Of a DNA stretch of 64,000 nt, positions 52,313 through 62,384 are shown piece by piece. Within the stretch, counting starts at the first letter, position 1. Every line of letters starts with the position of its first letter. The DNA comes from UBA1941 sp046329555 (lineage in GTDB: Bacteria > Bacteroidota > Bacteroidia > Chitinophagales > LD1): NCBI GenBank assembly GCA_046329555.1, contig JAXLUK010000004.1:257075-321074 (forward strand). Direction: 5' to 3'. A program made the position numbers and the translations under genes. The notes below the pieces were generated by a model that made no database searches, had not been told where the DNA came from, and was given only the letters and a program-made list of their open reading frames with translations.

Positions 52313-55300
52313 ATGCGCTCTTTTCTGTTTACTCTGGCAGTAATCTTTTCCATTACTGCACAAGCTCAGTTTGTTTCTCTATCCTGGAAAGCTGACACCT
52401 TAATTGCTTGCGACAGCACCCAGCTCACGCTGCGCTTTAAATGTACAGCCGCAGATAGTTTTCGTTGCGCCTTGAATTTGTCGGGGCAAAGTACCGCCTA
52501 TTCCCCCAGCAGTTACCAGGTTTTCTCCCCGGGATTTTTGGTGCGCGAGCAGGGTAATGAGTATATTATTTCGGATGCTGTGATACATGCCGTTGGCGAT
52601 ACTATTATTGTGCCATTGACCCTTGTACCCGGTTGTCCTACTATACTTAACAACAGCGCCACCACCTCGGCGGTGCTTGTTTTGGGATGCAGATTGGGAA
52701 ATGTTTCAGATAGTGTAACGCATCCTTTCTTTTCTCCAACGTTAAGCTTTTTGCTTAACCAAACGTTGACCTTTACACCTGGTGCCGCTAACCCAATGGT
52801 GGCTAGTTTCACTAATAGCAGTCAGGTGCCTTTTCATGGTTATCTTCGTTGGAATTTTAGTCGCCCGGCAATTACCTGCGATACCTTCTTTAAACTGAGT
52901 ACGCAAGTGCAGCTTCAGGTATTCAATGCCGCTGGTACGGCTATCGATGCGATTCGGAATTTTGCACTGGATTCTTCGGGAACCTATTTCATCGGGGGCA
53001 CTTACCCTCCGGCTATTCCTCCAGGAGGGCGCGTAGTACTAACTATTGCCGATACGGTTAAGAATGTCAGTTGTACCAATTTCCCTATCATAGGTTGCCC
53101 TTTTTCTTTGAACGTTGCCTGGGGTTGCCGGCCTGCTGATGTATGTGTACCTTCAACGGTACCCATTCAGTTTACCTTTGTGAAAGGCGGCGCGCCCAGC
53201 TACATGCAGTTGTACCGGCTCTCACCAGCCACTTTTTCAGTTTGGGATAGCAGTTGTGTAGGTACAGAAACGAACTGGTCGTTTCTGTTTCGCAATACTG
53301 ACTCTATTCAAACCGCTTCTCGTTGCTTTCTGGAATTAAGCCAGTTGTTTAGCGGAACCGCTGCCTATACCAGAATTCGGCGTAGCTCCATTCAACTCAC
53401 CTCGTTGCTTATGAATGACACCGCACCAGTGCCGCTGCAACCGGTGCTTCGATTCGATTCATTGGCTTATGGTATCAGTACCGATACGCAGGCAGCCAAA
53501 GGTTGTATCGCACTGCCCGCAACTGATTATTGGGTAAAGAAGTGCACCTTGTATTTGGGAACCATGCGCCCGGGAGACGCCTATATTGTGCGGTTTTCGA
53601 CGTACCGCTGTTGCCCGCAACCCGATACGCCGTATTTCACTACCTCTTCAGGTAACAAGCCATTTGTTTTTAACCATTGGAATTTGAAAGGCAGAGCAAC
53701 CGCAGGTTGCACGCGCGATCACGAGATTCCGGGTAGTAATTTACAAGGACCGACATTTGATCCTGATGGCAGCGGTCCTTTGCCATCCTGGGCACTTTAC
53801 CCTGTTCTGGCCAATACTTCTCAACCGGGAATCAGTACCCAATCTGGTCAAAGTTATCAAGACCCAGATTTGGTACTGACCCAAACGCATCAACAGGTGA
53901 ATGTGGGCATTCGCGATGATAACCCAAGCCCCGATACTTGCTCGCCGGATGTCAGCAATACCATCAAGAACATTCAATTCCCGGGATTGCTCAATGATAT
54001 AGGCGATTTTCAATTGATGACGCGTACCTCAACTGGTTTTCCGGGTGGCAGATTCGCGTTGGTATTTAATCTGCAACCTAATCTCACCGCCGGCGACAGT
54101 GCACCATTTATGTTCCATCCGGGCTACGCCTTTACCTGGCGGCCGTCTGGTTACTTCCCCAATATGCCGCCTACTTTCGATCACGATAATTTTACGCGAG
54201 GCTATGCGGTTTTCGATTTAGATACGCTGCGCAGCTTGCTGATGGCATCGGGCATCAGTAGTCCCGGCATTGCCGATTTCAACCGATTCTTTATCAGTTC
54301 AGAAATTAGGTTTTATGTGAAAGGCTGCTGCCCGCTTGATACGGCCTATCCAACACCTAAGGCCTTTCTGCGTACGTACTTCTCCCCTTCTCCAAATCCA
54401 GAATGTAATACCTGTTATATTCCGCTTAGTCAGCGTGTATTCCAATATGTGTTATTCTGCCCCGGTTGTGTTACCCCGGGTGTAATTACTACCGCGCTGC
54501 GTTTAGAGCGCGATAATTATGGCTTTCAGGATGCTGATGATAACGGCAGGACTGAGGGCGATACGCTGGGGCAATTGCGCTCTGCTGCCGATAGTGCCTA
54601 TGCCCGTTTTGCCAACGTGAACCGCACGGCCAGTATTGCCGGCGATGTGATTCATCTGCAATCGCGCGCTTATTTGTTTGATGGTGCCTCACCACAAGGC
54701 TATAACTATGCACAATGGAAGAATTGTGATTCTATCCGAAAGTTTAATGATCTGTACCTGCAACTTAGTGTGTTCAACGGCGATTCCGTTGATTTTAGTG
54801 CGTTGCCCTATTACGGACAAACCGACAGCAGTTTACGATTAGTGCTTACCCGCAACAATACGAGCTTCACGGCGTATGCTCATCCTTTTGCCACCTTTAC
54901 CCGCGGCACCCGGCGCATCCTGTATTATCATTTTACGCGCACTCAATTTGGCGGGTTATTGAATGTGGGCGATGTATATGCCATAGATGGTTGGTTCCAT
55001 ATCTGTAAAAATCCCAACAACCGGCAAAACTTATTGGTATTGCACTACCTGATGCTGGCAGATGGTGTGAGTGAAACAGCCATTGCCAATCCGGCTATTT
55101 ATAATGGCGATTTATTCAGCAATGGCGGCGATGCGGGCTATTACAATAGTGTTCAACCTAACGCACCTTGTCTTTCGGCTCCGCTGCAAATGGGCTCCAC
55201 CCCTGCCGATACGCTGGCGCATGCGCGAATCTTTATTTGTGAACCACGTGCCGCCTATCACACGGTTTATCCTATTGTAACCAAAGCCCCTAAAGAACTA

Positions 55301-58300
55301 TGGTACCTCAATGGCGCTCAGTGTCATCAATACCTGGGCATGAGCACGGCCTTCGCGGTAGAAGAAGGTGGCTTAGGAAATGTGTTTAGCTATGAAGTGC
55401 GGCCCATTCCGGGTGATGTGGTGATGCATTTGCTGCGCGGTCCTTTGCTGAGCAATGGCTTGCCCTGGTCGTATCACGTCAACTTCCCGCAAGGGTTCCG
55501 CGGGCGTTTCCGTTATTGGTACACAGCTGCGCGAACGTTCAATGCGCGCCAGACCGACGGCATGTCGGTAACCACGCTTCCTTTCGATAGCGCCCGCCTC
55601 ACCGTTCGGACCGGACTGCTTACTACCAGCGGTGCGCTGCATGCGCAATATCCGCAGCCTTATGCCCAATTCGGCTATGTGGCCGATGGTACTGTTCGGG
55701 CGGCTACCGATTCCATGCAATTCTATCCGTATCTGCAAAGCGGCAGTAACTTGCCCAACCCGCAGCCACTTTTCGATCCTAATTACATCTCTATTTGGGA
55801 TACCCTGCACTTTTACTCCAATTGCCGCATTCCGGGTAGCGTGAAACCAACGCTGCTGCTGGGCGATGAATATTTGGAACAAGGGATTATTACAGAAGTG
55901 CTGCCTACCTGCACCGACACCGTAAAACCGTATCGTATTGATACGGCTGATTTTTATTCTACGGTGGCTAATCTGGAGCGTTATTGCACTGCCGGCGACC
56001 GTATCAATATGGGACCGTCCTTGTCTTTCGATACCCTTCGCCGACCCAATCTGGCCGTACAAATCAACACGGGCACACCGGCCTTTATGGGCGATACCAT
56101 CCGCTATCCGTTGCGTATCCAAACCACGCCGCCAGCGGCCAATCCGGTGAACGACCAGGCTAACTTTTTTGTGCAGGTGAGTGTGCCGGTGCCTTGTCCG
56201 GCTACAGCGCAATTACCAGCTTTGATTGATAGCGAAAGAATTTCCCTGTTGCAAGTGTACGATTCGGCCATTGGTCGGATAGTACCGCCCGTATTGGTAC
56301 AACAAGGGAATGCCTGTTTTCTGACGTTCAATTTACGCTATAACAATAATGCCGGACAAGGTTACCGCATTGATTTCAAGTTTGCGGAATGTAGAACCGG
56401 ACAAATCACCCTTCCCATATTTTACGGATGGAGTTGTGATGATAATTACCCCCGGTACGACAGCGTTTACCAAACCTTTGGCAATACCTGTATGGGAGCG
56501 CAGTTGTTGCCGGTGGGCAATACCACCTTTACGGCGCCACAGGCACAGGTGCAGCCGTTAACGCGTGATAGCTTACCGCGGCCTGCCATTTGCCGGGATA
56601 CGGCAACGCTGGTATATCGCATTTATTTTACCAATATCGGCAATGGCGGCGTTGGCAATATGAAGATGTTTTGGCCGGTGAATTCACTTTGGAATTGCAC
56701 TTCGGCTACCCTGCAGCGCGCCACCACAGGAGCTACCCTGCCGCTTGTTTTTACCAACAATGGCACCCAATACACCGCCGATGCTACCGCAGCCACTAAC
56801 TTCACTGCGGGTTCAGCGCTTGGCACCAAGGGGGTAATAGACAGTACCGGTAGTTTGGTGTTAACGTTGCGGTTTAAGCCAACAGCCTGTTTATTAGCTA
56901 CACCATCCTTTGCCGTAGTGTGGAAGTATCAAAAATATTGCAGCTTAGGAAAGAACGACAGCACAGTGATGGTGTTGTCTAGTACTGCGGCGGATAGCTG
57001 TATGCCCAGGCTGTTACCCCATGGCGCGATATGTAAGGGCGATAGTGTCACCCTTACTGTGATGGCGCGCAGCGGCAGCACCTACACCTGGAGCACCGGC
57101 AGCACTGCTGCTGCTGTGCGTGTAGTGCCCGGGGCTACCACTATGTACACTGTTACGGTGGCGCAGGGCGGTTGTCAGGTTGTTTTAGCCGATACGGTGC
57201 GGGTAGATACCCTGCCGCAGGCGCGCATTACGCCTTATGGCGGCACGCTGTGCGCCGGAAGCACCCTAACGCTGACCGCTACCGGCGGTGGTACTTATCT
57301 ATGGAATACGGGTGCCACTACGGCCAGTATTAGCGCCAGCGGTACCAGCGGCAGTTTGATTTATGTAGTGACCGTAACCAATGGCAATAATTGTCGTGAT
57401 ATTGCCCGCGACACCATTCTGGTGAAGCCGGTACCGGTGGTTTCGTTTGTGAATGCATTAGCGTGTCAGGGAATGCAAATAGGAAGCATTACGGCCAATG
57501 TTTCCTCCGGTCAAACGCCATTTCAGTACAACTGGAGTAATGGTGCCACTACCGCAACGCTAAATAATCTTGCAGCAGGCGTATATGCTCTAACAGTAAC
57601 CGACAAGAATAATTGCAGTGTGTCTAAGAAGGATACCCTGGCCAATCAAAACTTCGGCTTCACACTGGCCAGATTAAACTCCGGTAATTTGTGTATCGGA
57701 CAAAGTGATTCTTTATGGACCACATTAGCGGGCGCTACTTACAGCTACTTATGGAGCACCGGTGCCACTTCACAAGGTATCAGAATAAATCCGATTTCAA
57801 CTGCTACCTATCGCTTAGTCATTACCAACGCCAGCGGTTGTCAGGCAAAAGATACGATAAAGATAACCATTGACTCTAGTAGTTGTTGTGTATATAATAG
57901 TAGTTTAACTCCTGCACAGAACAACGCATTAAAATATAGCAATGTGGGTGGTTCGCAGCTATTCGCAGCTATTTTGAACAATTTTGGTTCAACGTATGCA
58001 GTTCGAACTGCGAGCGGGTTGGTGCTACGAAATATTCCCTACACCATTAAGTTTACCGGCAACCTCTCAATTGATTCTGATTTAATTTTTGAAAATTGTC
58101 CGTATCTTGTATTTGATAGAAATGCAAAGGTGTTGCTCTATAAAAAATTGACGTTAAAAGGATCGGTGTTGCGTGCTTGCGGCGATACGATGTGGAACGG
58201 CATTTACTACACTGCCTCTGGCGCTGCGCTGGCAACCACCAGTGATAGCGCGGGCCGGCGGACGCAGATTTTTGATGCGGATTATGGTGCGAGGCTGGAG

Positions 58301-60769
58301 GTAACCAATGGTACGTATCAATTGGAGAAAACGGATTTTATTAATAACCGGGTGGGTGTTTTTGTGAATCAGGTGAAGCCGAATGGCAGCAGTTATATCA
58401 GGGGGTGTAATTTTTATACCGCAACCGATACGCAGCCGATCAAGAAGGTGCTGGCGGTATCAGTGACGAGTTACGACAGCCTGAAACGGAATAAAACACT
58501 GTTTGGGGTGCAGTTGAATCTGACCGATGGTGTGGTAGTGGGTTCGGCGGTGGAATGCCAGAGTACGCAAAATCGCTTCTTCAACTTGCATTGCGGCATG
58601 TATTCTTTCTCGTCGGGCTTTACCGCCTTGAATAATTCATTTGAGGGATCTACGGATACGGCGGTGACAACGGTTAACGATTGGTGGCGGACGGGCATAT
58701 TTGCCAATGGCGATATTGCCCCTACACGACAGCAAAAAATTCAGATTGGCGATGGTTCAGATTGCGGCATGAATCGCTTTTATAATGGTCGATTTGGAGT
58801 TTGTTTGAAGAATAACAATGCATCGGATACCTTAATCATTAACCGCAACCGGTTTACACATGCGTATCTGGCGGATGTGAATATCAACAGCGCGCAGAAC
58901 GCGCCGCGTGTGGAGGTGATGTATAACAGTTTGGATTCGGGAGAGTTGGCGGGTGATGGTATTCGCGCGCTGGGCTGTGTGAACAGCGCGTTGTACATTC
59001 ATCATAATTTTATTGTAAATGTTCCGTTGACGAAGGTATATACGGCGGCCAGTCCGTACCCCAAGCGCAGTTGTGGTATTGTGGTGGCGGGAAGGATGAA
59101 CTCGGTGGCGAACAGAGCGCTGAAGATTTATGAGAACTATGTCAATCAGGGTATTTATGGTATTTACAGTTTGAATAATAAGGCGGCGCAGATTTTTAAT
59201 AACACGGTTAGTACGCTGCAAGTTCCCTATAGAGCCAGTAGTTATACCGTTGCGGACACAACACATTTGTTCAGCGACAATATTGGTATCATGAGTACGA
59301 TGGATGATAGTACGGTGATTTCATCGAACACCGTTGGTGTTACCGGAGCAATTGCCGGATTCACACAACCGGATTCTTTGAAGAGCAAGGTGATTTCTGT
59401 GGGTGTGAATAGCAACAAGAGTACCACCTTGGTGTATTGTAATTACCTGAGTAGATCGCATTGGGGTGTTGTAGGATTTGGGACGAATACGAATGGTGTG
59501 AACATTAGAAACAATGTTTTGGATGGGCATTGGAGCGGCATATCGATTTTTGGGACGAATGCAAGTATTGGCAATCAAGGAGTAGTGGCAACGGCCAATT
59601 GTCAGCCGTTACCCAGTGCCTGTCAGATTAAATTGGTGGGCGAGTTTGCACCTGATAATCGTTGGATCAACAATACCTATCACTTAGGTGTATATGCCAG
59701 CGCGAATGGAAGCGGTCAGCGCATGTTATTGAGAGAGAATGGCATTCCTGCGGGCTTGGGAAGTCAAGTTAATCCGTTGTTGCCGAGTTATTGTGGGAAT
59801 CCCTTGGCAAATTCAACCACTTTAACGCAAAATGTTAACAATACTTTACTTAAGTTTAACACAAGATGCGCCACCTTCAATAGTAATTTACATGAAGCAT
59901 ATCCATTCAATTATTGCGCAGATAACTCCGGTAACTTAGATGAACTTCCTAAATTTAGAATGGCGCAAATTGATTGGTGGGAAAAGATTGCGTTGGGTTT
60001 AGATTCTATAACGAATGTAGCATTAGAGCCAGATATTCGTAAATGGCGGCAGATTGAACTAATGGGAATTTTGTTTGAACATCCCGAGCTAAGAGATAGT
60101 AGCGCTGTATTAGATAGTTTTTACAACGTTCGCCTTCTTATGGACGCCGAGATGATACATTTGAAAGCGATATACGAAGCCGCAAATAAAACTACTGATA
60201 GCATAGGTCTACAAATGTTATACAATGAAAATGCGGGTGTTTATGCATCTGGCATACAAGAGCAGAACATGCAAATTTTAAACAATATCTACATCAATTA
60301 TTTTGCCAACTACCTAGGTACAACCGCGATGCCTGATAGCATTAAGTTAAAGTTAAAAAACATCGCCTCTCAATGTTATGTTACTGGTGGCCCTTCGGTT
60401 TTCTATGCGCGCTCATTATATTGGAACTGCACAAATAACGTGGTTTGGGACTTTACGGACAATTGCTTGTATCAAACTGGGTTTTACAAAACGAATACTG
60501 CCCAAGTATCGAGTGAAAGTTCGAAAACGTCTCTTTATTTTAAGATTTATCCCAATCCATTAGACAATACGAAACATTTGGTGATTGAAGCTATTGATAC
60601 TGGGGTTTTCGAATTATTCAACCCAATGGGACAAGAAATGTTTAGTATTAATTTAAAGAAAGGTGTAAATAAAAATTTATTGCGCGATATATCTGATGGT
60701 GTGTATGGCTATTGTGTTAAATTAGAAAATGGACATACTTTTAATGGTAAGCTTATTATTGTAAAATAA
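52313..60769 (+). CDS. Giant secreted surface protein with beta-helix and T9SS tail
   Basis: This is a 2,818-residue exported protein (signal peptide ending ITAQAQ). Residues about 20-1560 are a chain of beta-rich modules with many Cys and Asp-Thr/Ser phrases but no named domain. Residues about 1565-1860 contain Ig/PKD/SprB-like repeats (YTWSTGSTAAAVRV; FQYNWSNGATTATLNNLAAG). Residues about 1900-2480 look like a right-handed parallel beta-helix (short Asn-rich turns such as NNVLDGHWSGISIFG). A helical linker (about 2540-2680) and a T9SS type A domain (from YPNP at about 2744) close the protein. An adhesin-like or matrix role is likely. A partial copy of its beta-helix region recurs at 63741. 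Confidence 0.85.
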   Translation: MRSFLFTLAVIFSITAQAQFVSLSWKADTLIACDSTQLTLRFKCTAADSFRCALNLSGQSTAYSPSSYQVFSPGFLVREQGNEYIISDAVIHAVGDTIIVPLTLVPGCPTILNNSATTSAVLVLGCRLGNVSDSVTHPFFSPTLSFLLNQTLTFTPGAANPMVASFTNSSQVPFHGYLRWNFSRPAITCDTFFKLSTQVQLQVFNAAGTAIDAIRNFALDSSGTYFIGGTYPPAIPPGGRVVLTIADTVKNVSCTNFPIIGCPFSLNVAWGCRPADVCVPSTVPIQFTFVKGGAPSYMQLYRLSPATFSVWDSSCVGTETNWSFLFRNTDSIQTASRCFLELSQLFSGTAAYTRIRRSSIQLTSLLMNDTAPVPLQPVLRFDSLAYGISTDTQAAKGCIALPATDYWVKKCTLYLGTMRPGDAYIVRFSTYRCCPQPDTPYFTTSSGNKPFVFNHWNLKGRATAGCTRDHEIPGSNLQGPTFDPDGSGPLPSWALYPVLANTSQPGISTQSGQSYQDPDLVLTQTHQQVNVGIRDDNPSPDTCSPDVSNTIKNIQFPGLLNDIGDFQLMTRTSTGFPGGRFALVFNLQPNLTAGDSAPFMFHPGYAFTWRPSGYFPNMPPTFDHDNFTRGYAVFDLDTLRSLLMASGISSPGIADFNRFFISSEIRFYVKGCCPLDTAYPTPKAFLRTYFSPSPNPECNTCYIPLSQRVFQYVLFCPGCVTPGVITTALRLERDNYGFQDADDNGRTEGDTLGQLRSAADSAYARFANVNRTASIAGDVIHLQSRAYLFDGASPQGYNYAQWKNCDSIRKFNDLYLQLSVFNGDSVDFSALPYYGQTDSSLRLVLTRNNTSFTAYAHPFATFTRGTRRILYYHFTRTQFGGLLNVGDVYAIDGWFHICKNPNNRQNLLVLHYLMLADGVSETAIANPAIYNGDLFSNGGDAGYYNSVQPNAPCLSAPLQMGSTPADTLAHARIFICEPRAAYHTVYPIVTKAPKELWYLNGAQCHQYLGMSTAFAVEEGGLGNVFSYEVRPIPGDVVMHLLRGPLLSNGLPWSYHVNFPQGFRGRFRYWYTAARTFNARQTDGMSVTTLPFDSARLTVRTGLLTTSGALHAQYPQPYAQFGYVADGTVRAATDSMQFYPYLQSGSNLPNPQPLFDPNYISIWDTLHFYSNCRIPGSVKPTLLLGDEYLEQGIITEVLPTCTDTVKPYRIDTADFYSTVANLERYCTAGDRINMGPSLSFDTLRRPNLAVQINTGTPAFMGDTIRYPLRIQTTPPAANPVNDQANFFVQVSVPVPCPATAQLPALIDSERISLLQVYDSAIGRIVPPVLVQQGNACFLTFNLRYNNNAGQGYRIDFKFAECRTGQITLPIFYGWSCDDNYPRYDSVYQTFGNTCMGAQLLPVGNTTFTAPQAQVQPLTRDSLPRPAICRDTATLVYRIYFTNIGNGGVGNMKMFWPVNSLWNCTSATLQRATTGATLPLVFTNNGTQYTADATAATNFTAGSALGTKGVIDSTGSLVLTLRFKPTACLLATPSFAVVWKYQKYCSLGKNDSTVMVLSSTAADSCMPRLLPHGAICKGDSVTLTVMARSGSTYTWSTGSTAAAVRVVPGATTMYTVTVAQGGCQVVLADTVRVDTLPQARITPYGGTLCAGSTLTLTATGGGTYLWNTGATTASISASGTSGSLIYVVTVTNGNNCRDIARDTILVKPVPVVSFVNALACQGMQIGSITANVSSGQTPFQYNWSNGATTATLNNLAAGVYALTVTDKNNCSVSKKDTLANQNFGFTLARLNSGNLCIGQSDSLWTTLAGATYSYLWSTGATSQGIRINPISTATYRLVITNASGCQAKDTIKITIDSSSCCVYNSSLTPAQNNALKYSNVGGSQLFAAILNNFGSTYAVRTASGLVLRNIPYTIKFTGNLSIDSDLIFENCPYLVFDRNAKVLLYKKLTLKGSVLRACGDTMWNGIYYTASGAALATTSDSAGRRTQIFDADYGARLEVTNGTYQLEKTDFINNRVGVFVNQVKPNGSSYIRGCNFYTATDTQPIKKVLAVSVTSYDSLKRNKTLFGVQLNLTDGVVVGSAVECQSTQNRFFNLHCGMYSFSSGFTALNNSFEGSTDTAVTTVNDWWRTGIFANGDIAPTRQQKIQIGDGSDCGMNRFYNGRFGVCLKNNNASDTLIINRNRFTHAYLADVNINSAQNAPRVEVMYNSLDSGELAGDGIRALGCVNSALYIHHNFIVNVPLTKVYTAASPYPKRSCGIVVAGRMNSVANRALKIYENYVNQGIYGIYSLNNKAAQIFNNTVSTLQVPYRASSYTVADTTHLFSDNIGIMSTMDDSTVISSNTVGVTGAIAGFTQPDSLKSKVISVGVNSNKSTTLVYCNYLSRSHWGVVGFGTNTNGVNIRNNVLDGHWSGISIFGTNASIGNQGVVATANCQPLPSACQIKLVGEFAPDNRWINNTYHLGVYASANGSGQRMLLRENGIPAGLGSQVNPLLPSYCGNPLANSTTLTQNVNNTLLKFNTRCATFNSNLHEAYPFNYCADNSGNLDELPKFRMAQIDWWEKIALGLDSITNVALEPDIRKWRQIELMGILFEHPELRDSSAVLDSFYNVRLLMDAEMIHLKAIYEAANKTTDSIGLQMLYNENAGVYASGIQEQNMQILNNIYINYFANYLGTTAMPDSIKLKLKNIASQCYVTGGPSVFYARSLYWNCTNNVVWDFTDNCLYQTGFYKTNTAQVSSESSKTSLYFKIYPNPLDNTKHLVIEAIDTGVFELFNPMGQEMFSINLKKGVNKNLLRDISDGVYGYCVKLENGHTFNGKLIIVK

Positions 60770-61863
60770 TGAAACAGATTTTAGGAGTTTTATTTTCCTT
60801 AAATATGTTGAGTTGCCTAGGGCAAATATATTTTCAGAATCCCTCTTTTGAAGGGCCAAGTTGCGACTTTTGCCTACCTCCCAATTGGGTATATTGCGAT
60901 TTTAACGTATCTACAGTAAGACCGCAATCAAGTATATACTTACCTATACCTAATAGCATCCCTGACGGCTTAAGTTATATTTTTTTGGAGAATGATACTC
61001 CGCCTGTACAATCTGGGGACGCCTGTCAACATATTAATTGTCAATTTATTGCGGATAAAGTGTATACATTTAGTGTGTACGCTGCAGCCTGGGGTTGTTA
61101 CAATTTAGGGTGTTCATTTGAAAGAGGTTATCTTAAAATCTTTCTCGGAAAAGATAGCTGTAATCGACAAGAAGAAATATTTGTTAGCGCTTTACTAGAT
61201 TCCTCTTGGAGTCGTCAAAAAGTTGTTTTTAGACCGCATCAAAATTTTGATTGGATTATTTTCAATGCCAAATACGGTGCGGCTAAATTCGCAGACATCG
61301 CCCTCGACGCGCTTTCCCCCATCTACCTCATTAACGCCAATGCAGTACATGTGGCTAGCAAAGACACGGTTGTTTACACCCAGCCTAATGAGCAGAAGTG
61401 TATTACGGTGAAGGCAACCAGTACGATTACTACTTATGATACGGTGCGGTGGTACAAGTTAGTGGATACGGTGAAAGTGCCGGTGGCCGTGGGTTTGCAG
61501 GCATCGGTGTGTGTGGATAGTAATACTACTTTTTTGATTGGTCTGCGCGATAGTGTGGTGGGCTGCGCGGGCGTTGAATGGAGTTGGGATACGTTACGGG
61601 TGTGGGTTCGAGATACGGTGTTGGGTGTTCGGGAAGTGGATGCGGTACATGCGTTTACACTGCAACCCAATCCGGTGGTGGATGTGTTGACGATTACGCC
61701 ATCGTTTGACGGTCCGTACGAGTGGACCATCACGGATGCTTTGGGTCGGTTAAGTGCTAAGGGCAGAGGAAGAAATACTACCGAGGTACCGCTGGAAGGC
61801 TTGTCGCGCGGGGCGTACTTGTTGCAGGTTGAAGGTGTAGTACGGCGATTTTTGAAGGAATAG
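60769..61863 (+). CDS. T9SS-secreted companion protein A
   Basis: This is a 364-residue exported protein. After the signal peptide (ending SCLGQ) the N-terminal ~180 residues resemble a galactose-binding/jelly-roll module (IYFQNPSFEGPSCDFCLPPN; FIADKVYTFSVYAAAWGCYN). An Ig-like piece (KCITVKATSTITTYDTVRWY) and a T9SS type A sorting domain (FTLQPNPVVDVLTITPSFDG to RRFLKE) follow. The start overlaps the giant gene's stop by one base (TAATG), so translation is coupled. Its last ~185 codons and the following spacer are almost identical to those of the gene at 62381. Confidence 0.75.
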   Translation: MKQILGVLFSLNMLSCLGQIYFQNPSFEGPSCDFCLPPNWVYCDFNVSTVRPQSSIYLPIPNSIPDGLSYIFLENDTPPVQSGDACQHINCQFIADKVYTFSVYAAAWGCYNLGCSFERGYLKIFLGKDSCNRQEEIFVSALLDSSWSRQKVVFRPHQNFDWIIFNAKYGAAKFADIALDALSPIYLINANAVHVASKDTVVYTQPNEQKCITVKATSTITTYDTVRWYKLVDTVKVPVAVGLQASVCVDSNTTFLIGLRDSVVGCAGVEWSWDTLRVWVRDTVLGVREVDAVHAFTLQPNPVVDVLTITPSFDGPYEWTITDALGRLSAKGRGRNTTEVPLEGLSRGAYLLQVEGVVRRFLKE

Positions 61864-62116
61864 CGGAAGTAGTAACGAGAAGCGGCGAGCGTAAGCGATG
61901 GGAGCGAAAAGCGTTTTTGGCCAAGGCAGTTTTAAGCAAATGGCGAAAACACTGCGGCGATGATTTATTGAAACTGCAGGCGCGGCCAAAAACCTTGGGA
62001 GCGTACAGCGCGGCCCCGAAACCCGCATGAATGTTAGGTTTTGTGGAAGGGGCAGTATTACTTAGCGGGTTGAGGGGGTACGCCCAAAAAACATCTTTGG
62101 TTTTTCGTTATCTTGT
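61312..62116 (+). repeat. Tandem block copy 1: companion 3' half plus ~250-bp spacer
   Basis: This ~805-bp block starts inside companion A at CTTTCCCCCATCTACC, runs through its stop and a spacer of about 250 bp, and ends at TATCTTGT (62109-62116). The same block recurs 1,633 bp later. The spacer contains the perfect inverted repeat GTTTTTGGCC (61913-61922) and GGCCAAAAAC (61984-61993). No start with a signal peptide is present in the spacer; a second frame is discussed in the findings. Confidence 0.85.
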
Positions 62117-62138
62117 TACCAACTAGTTTTGATAAGAA

Positions 62139-62384
62139 ATGATGGCTCAACTGAAGTCTGATGAATTGGCTCAGCAATGTTATGTTACCGGTCAATTGAA
62201 AATTGAAGCAAGCGCACCCGAACGGTTAACTTTTTATAATATTTTAGGTGCTACAATTGCTGAAATTGATTTTATTGAAGGGATATCTTCGCTTGATATG
62301 ATGAAGTTGCCAATTGGAGTTTTGCTTTATCAAGCCCGTCTGGGTGGCATTCATTTGTTCCAAGGTAAAATAGTTGTTAAATGA
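62139..62384 (+). pseudogene. Remnant of a giant-type gene: C-terminal tail only
   Basis: This 81-codon frame has no signal peptide. The beginning (LAQQCYVTG) matches the giant protein's IASQCYVTGG near residue 2685. It then jumps to a T9SS sorting-domain-like end (LKIEASAPERLTFYNILGAT to LFQGKIVVK), missing about 60 residues including the YPNP segment found in the giant protein. It therefore looks like a 5'-truncated and internally deleted paralogue. Its stop overlaps the start of companion B (ATGA), the same arrangement as in the intact pair upstream. Confidence 0.7.

Noticed and set aside
55373..56212. 279-codon open frame on the minus strand inside the giant gene
   Set aside because: It is antisense to a continuous coding frame, has no signal or domain, and its peptide is rich in Arg/His as expected from reading the opposite strand of this composition.
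61750..62028. 92-codon minus-strand frame, with a similar one at 63383-63661
   Set aside because: It is conserved only because it lies in the duplicated block; it overlaps the T9SS coding end and shows no sensible protein features.
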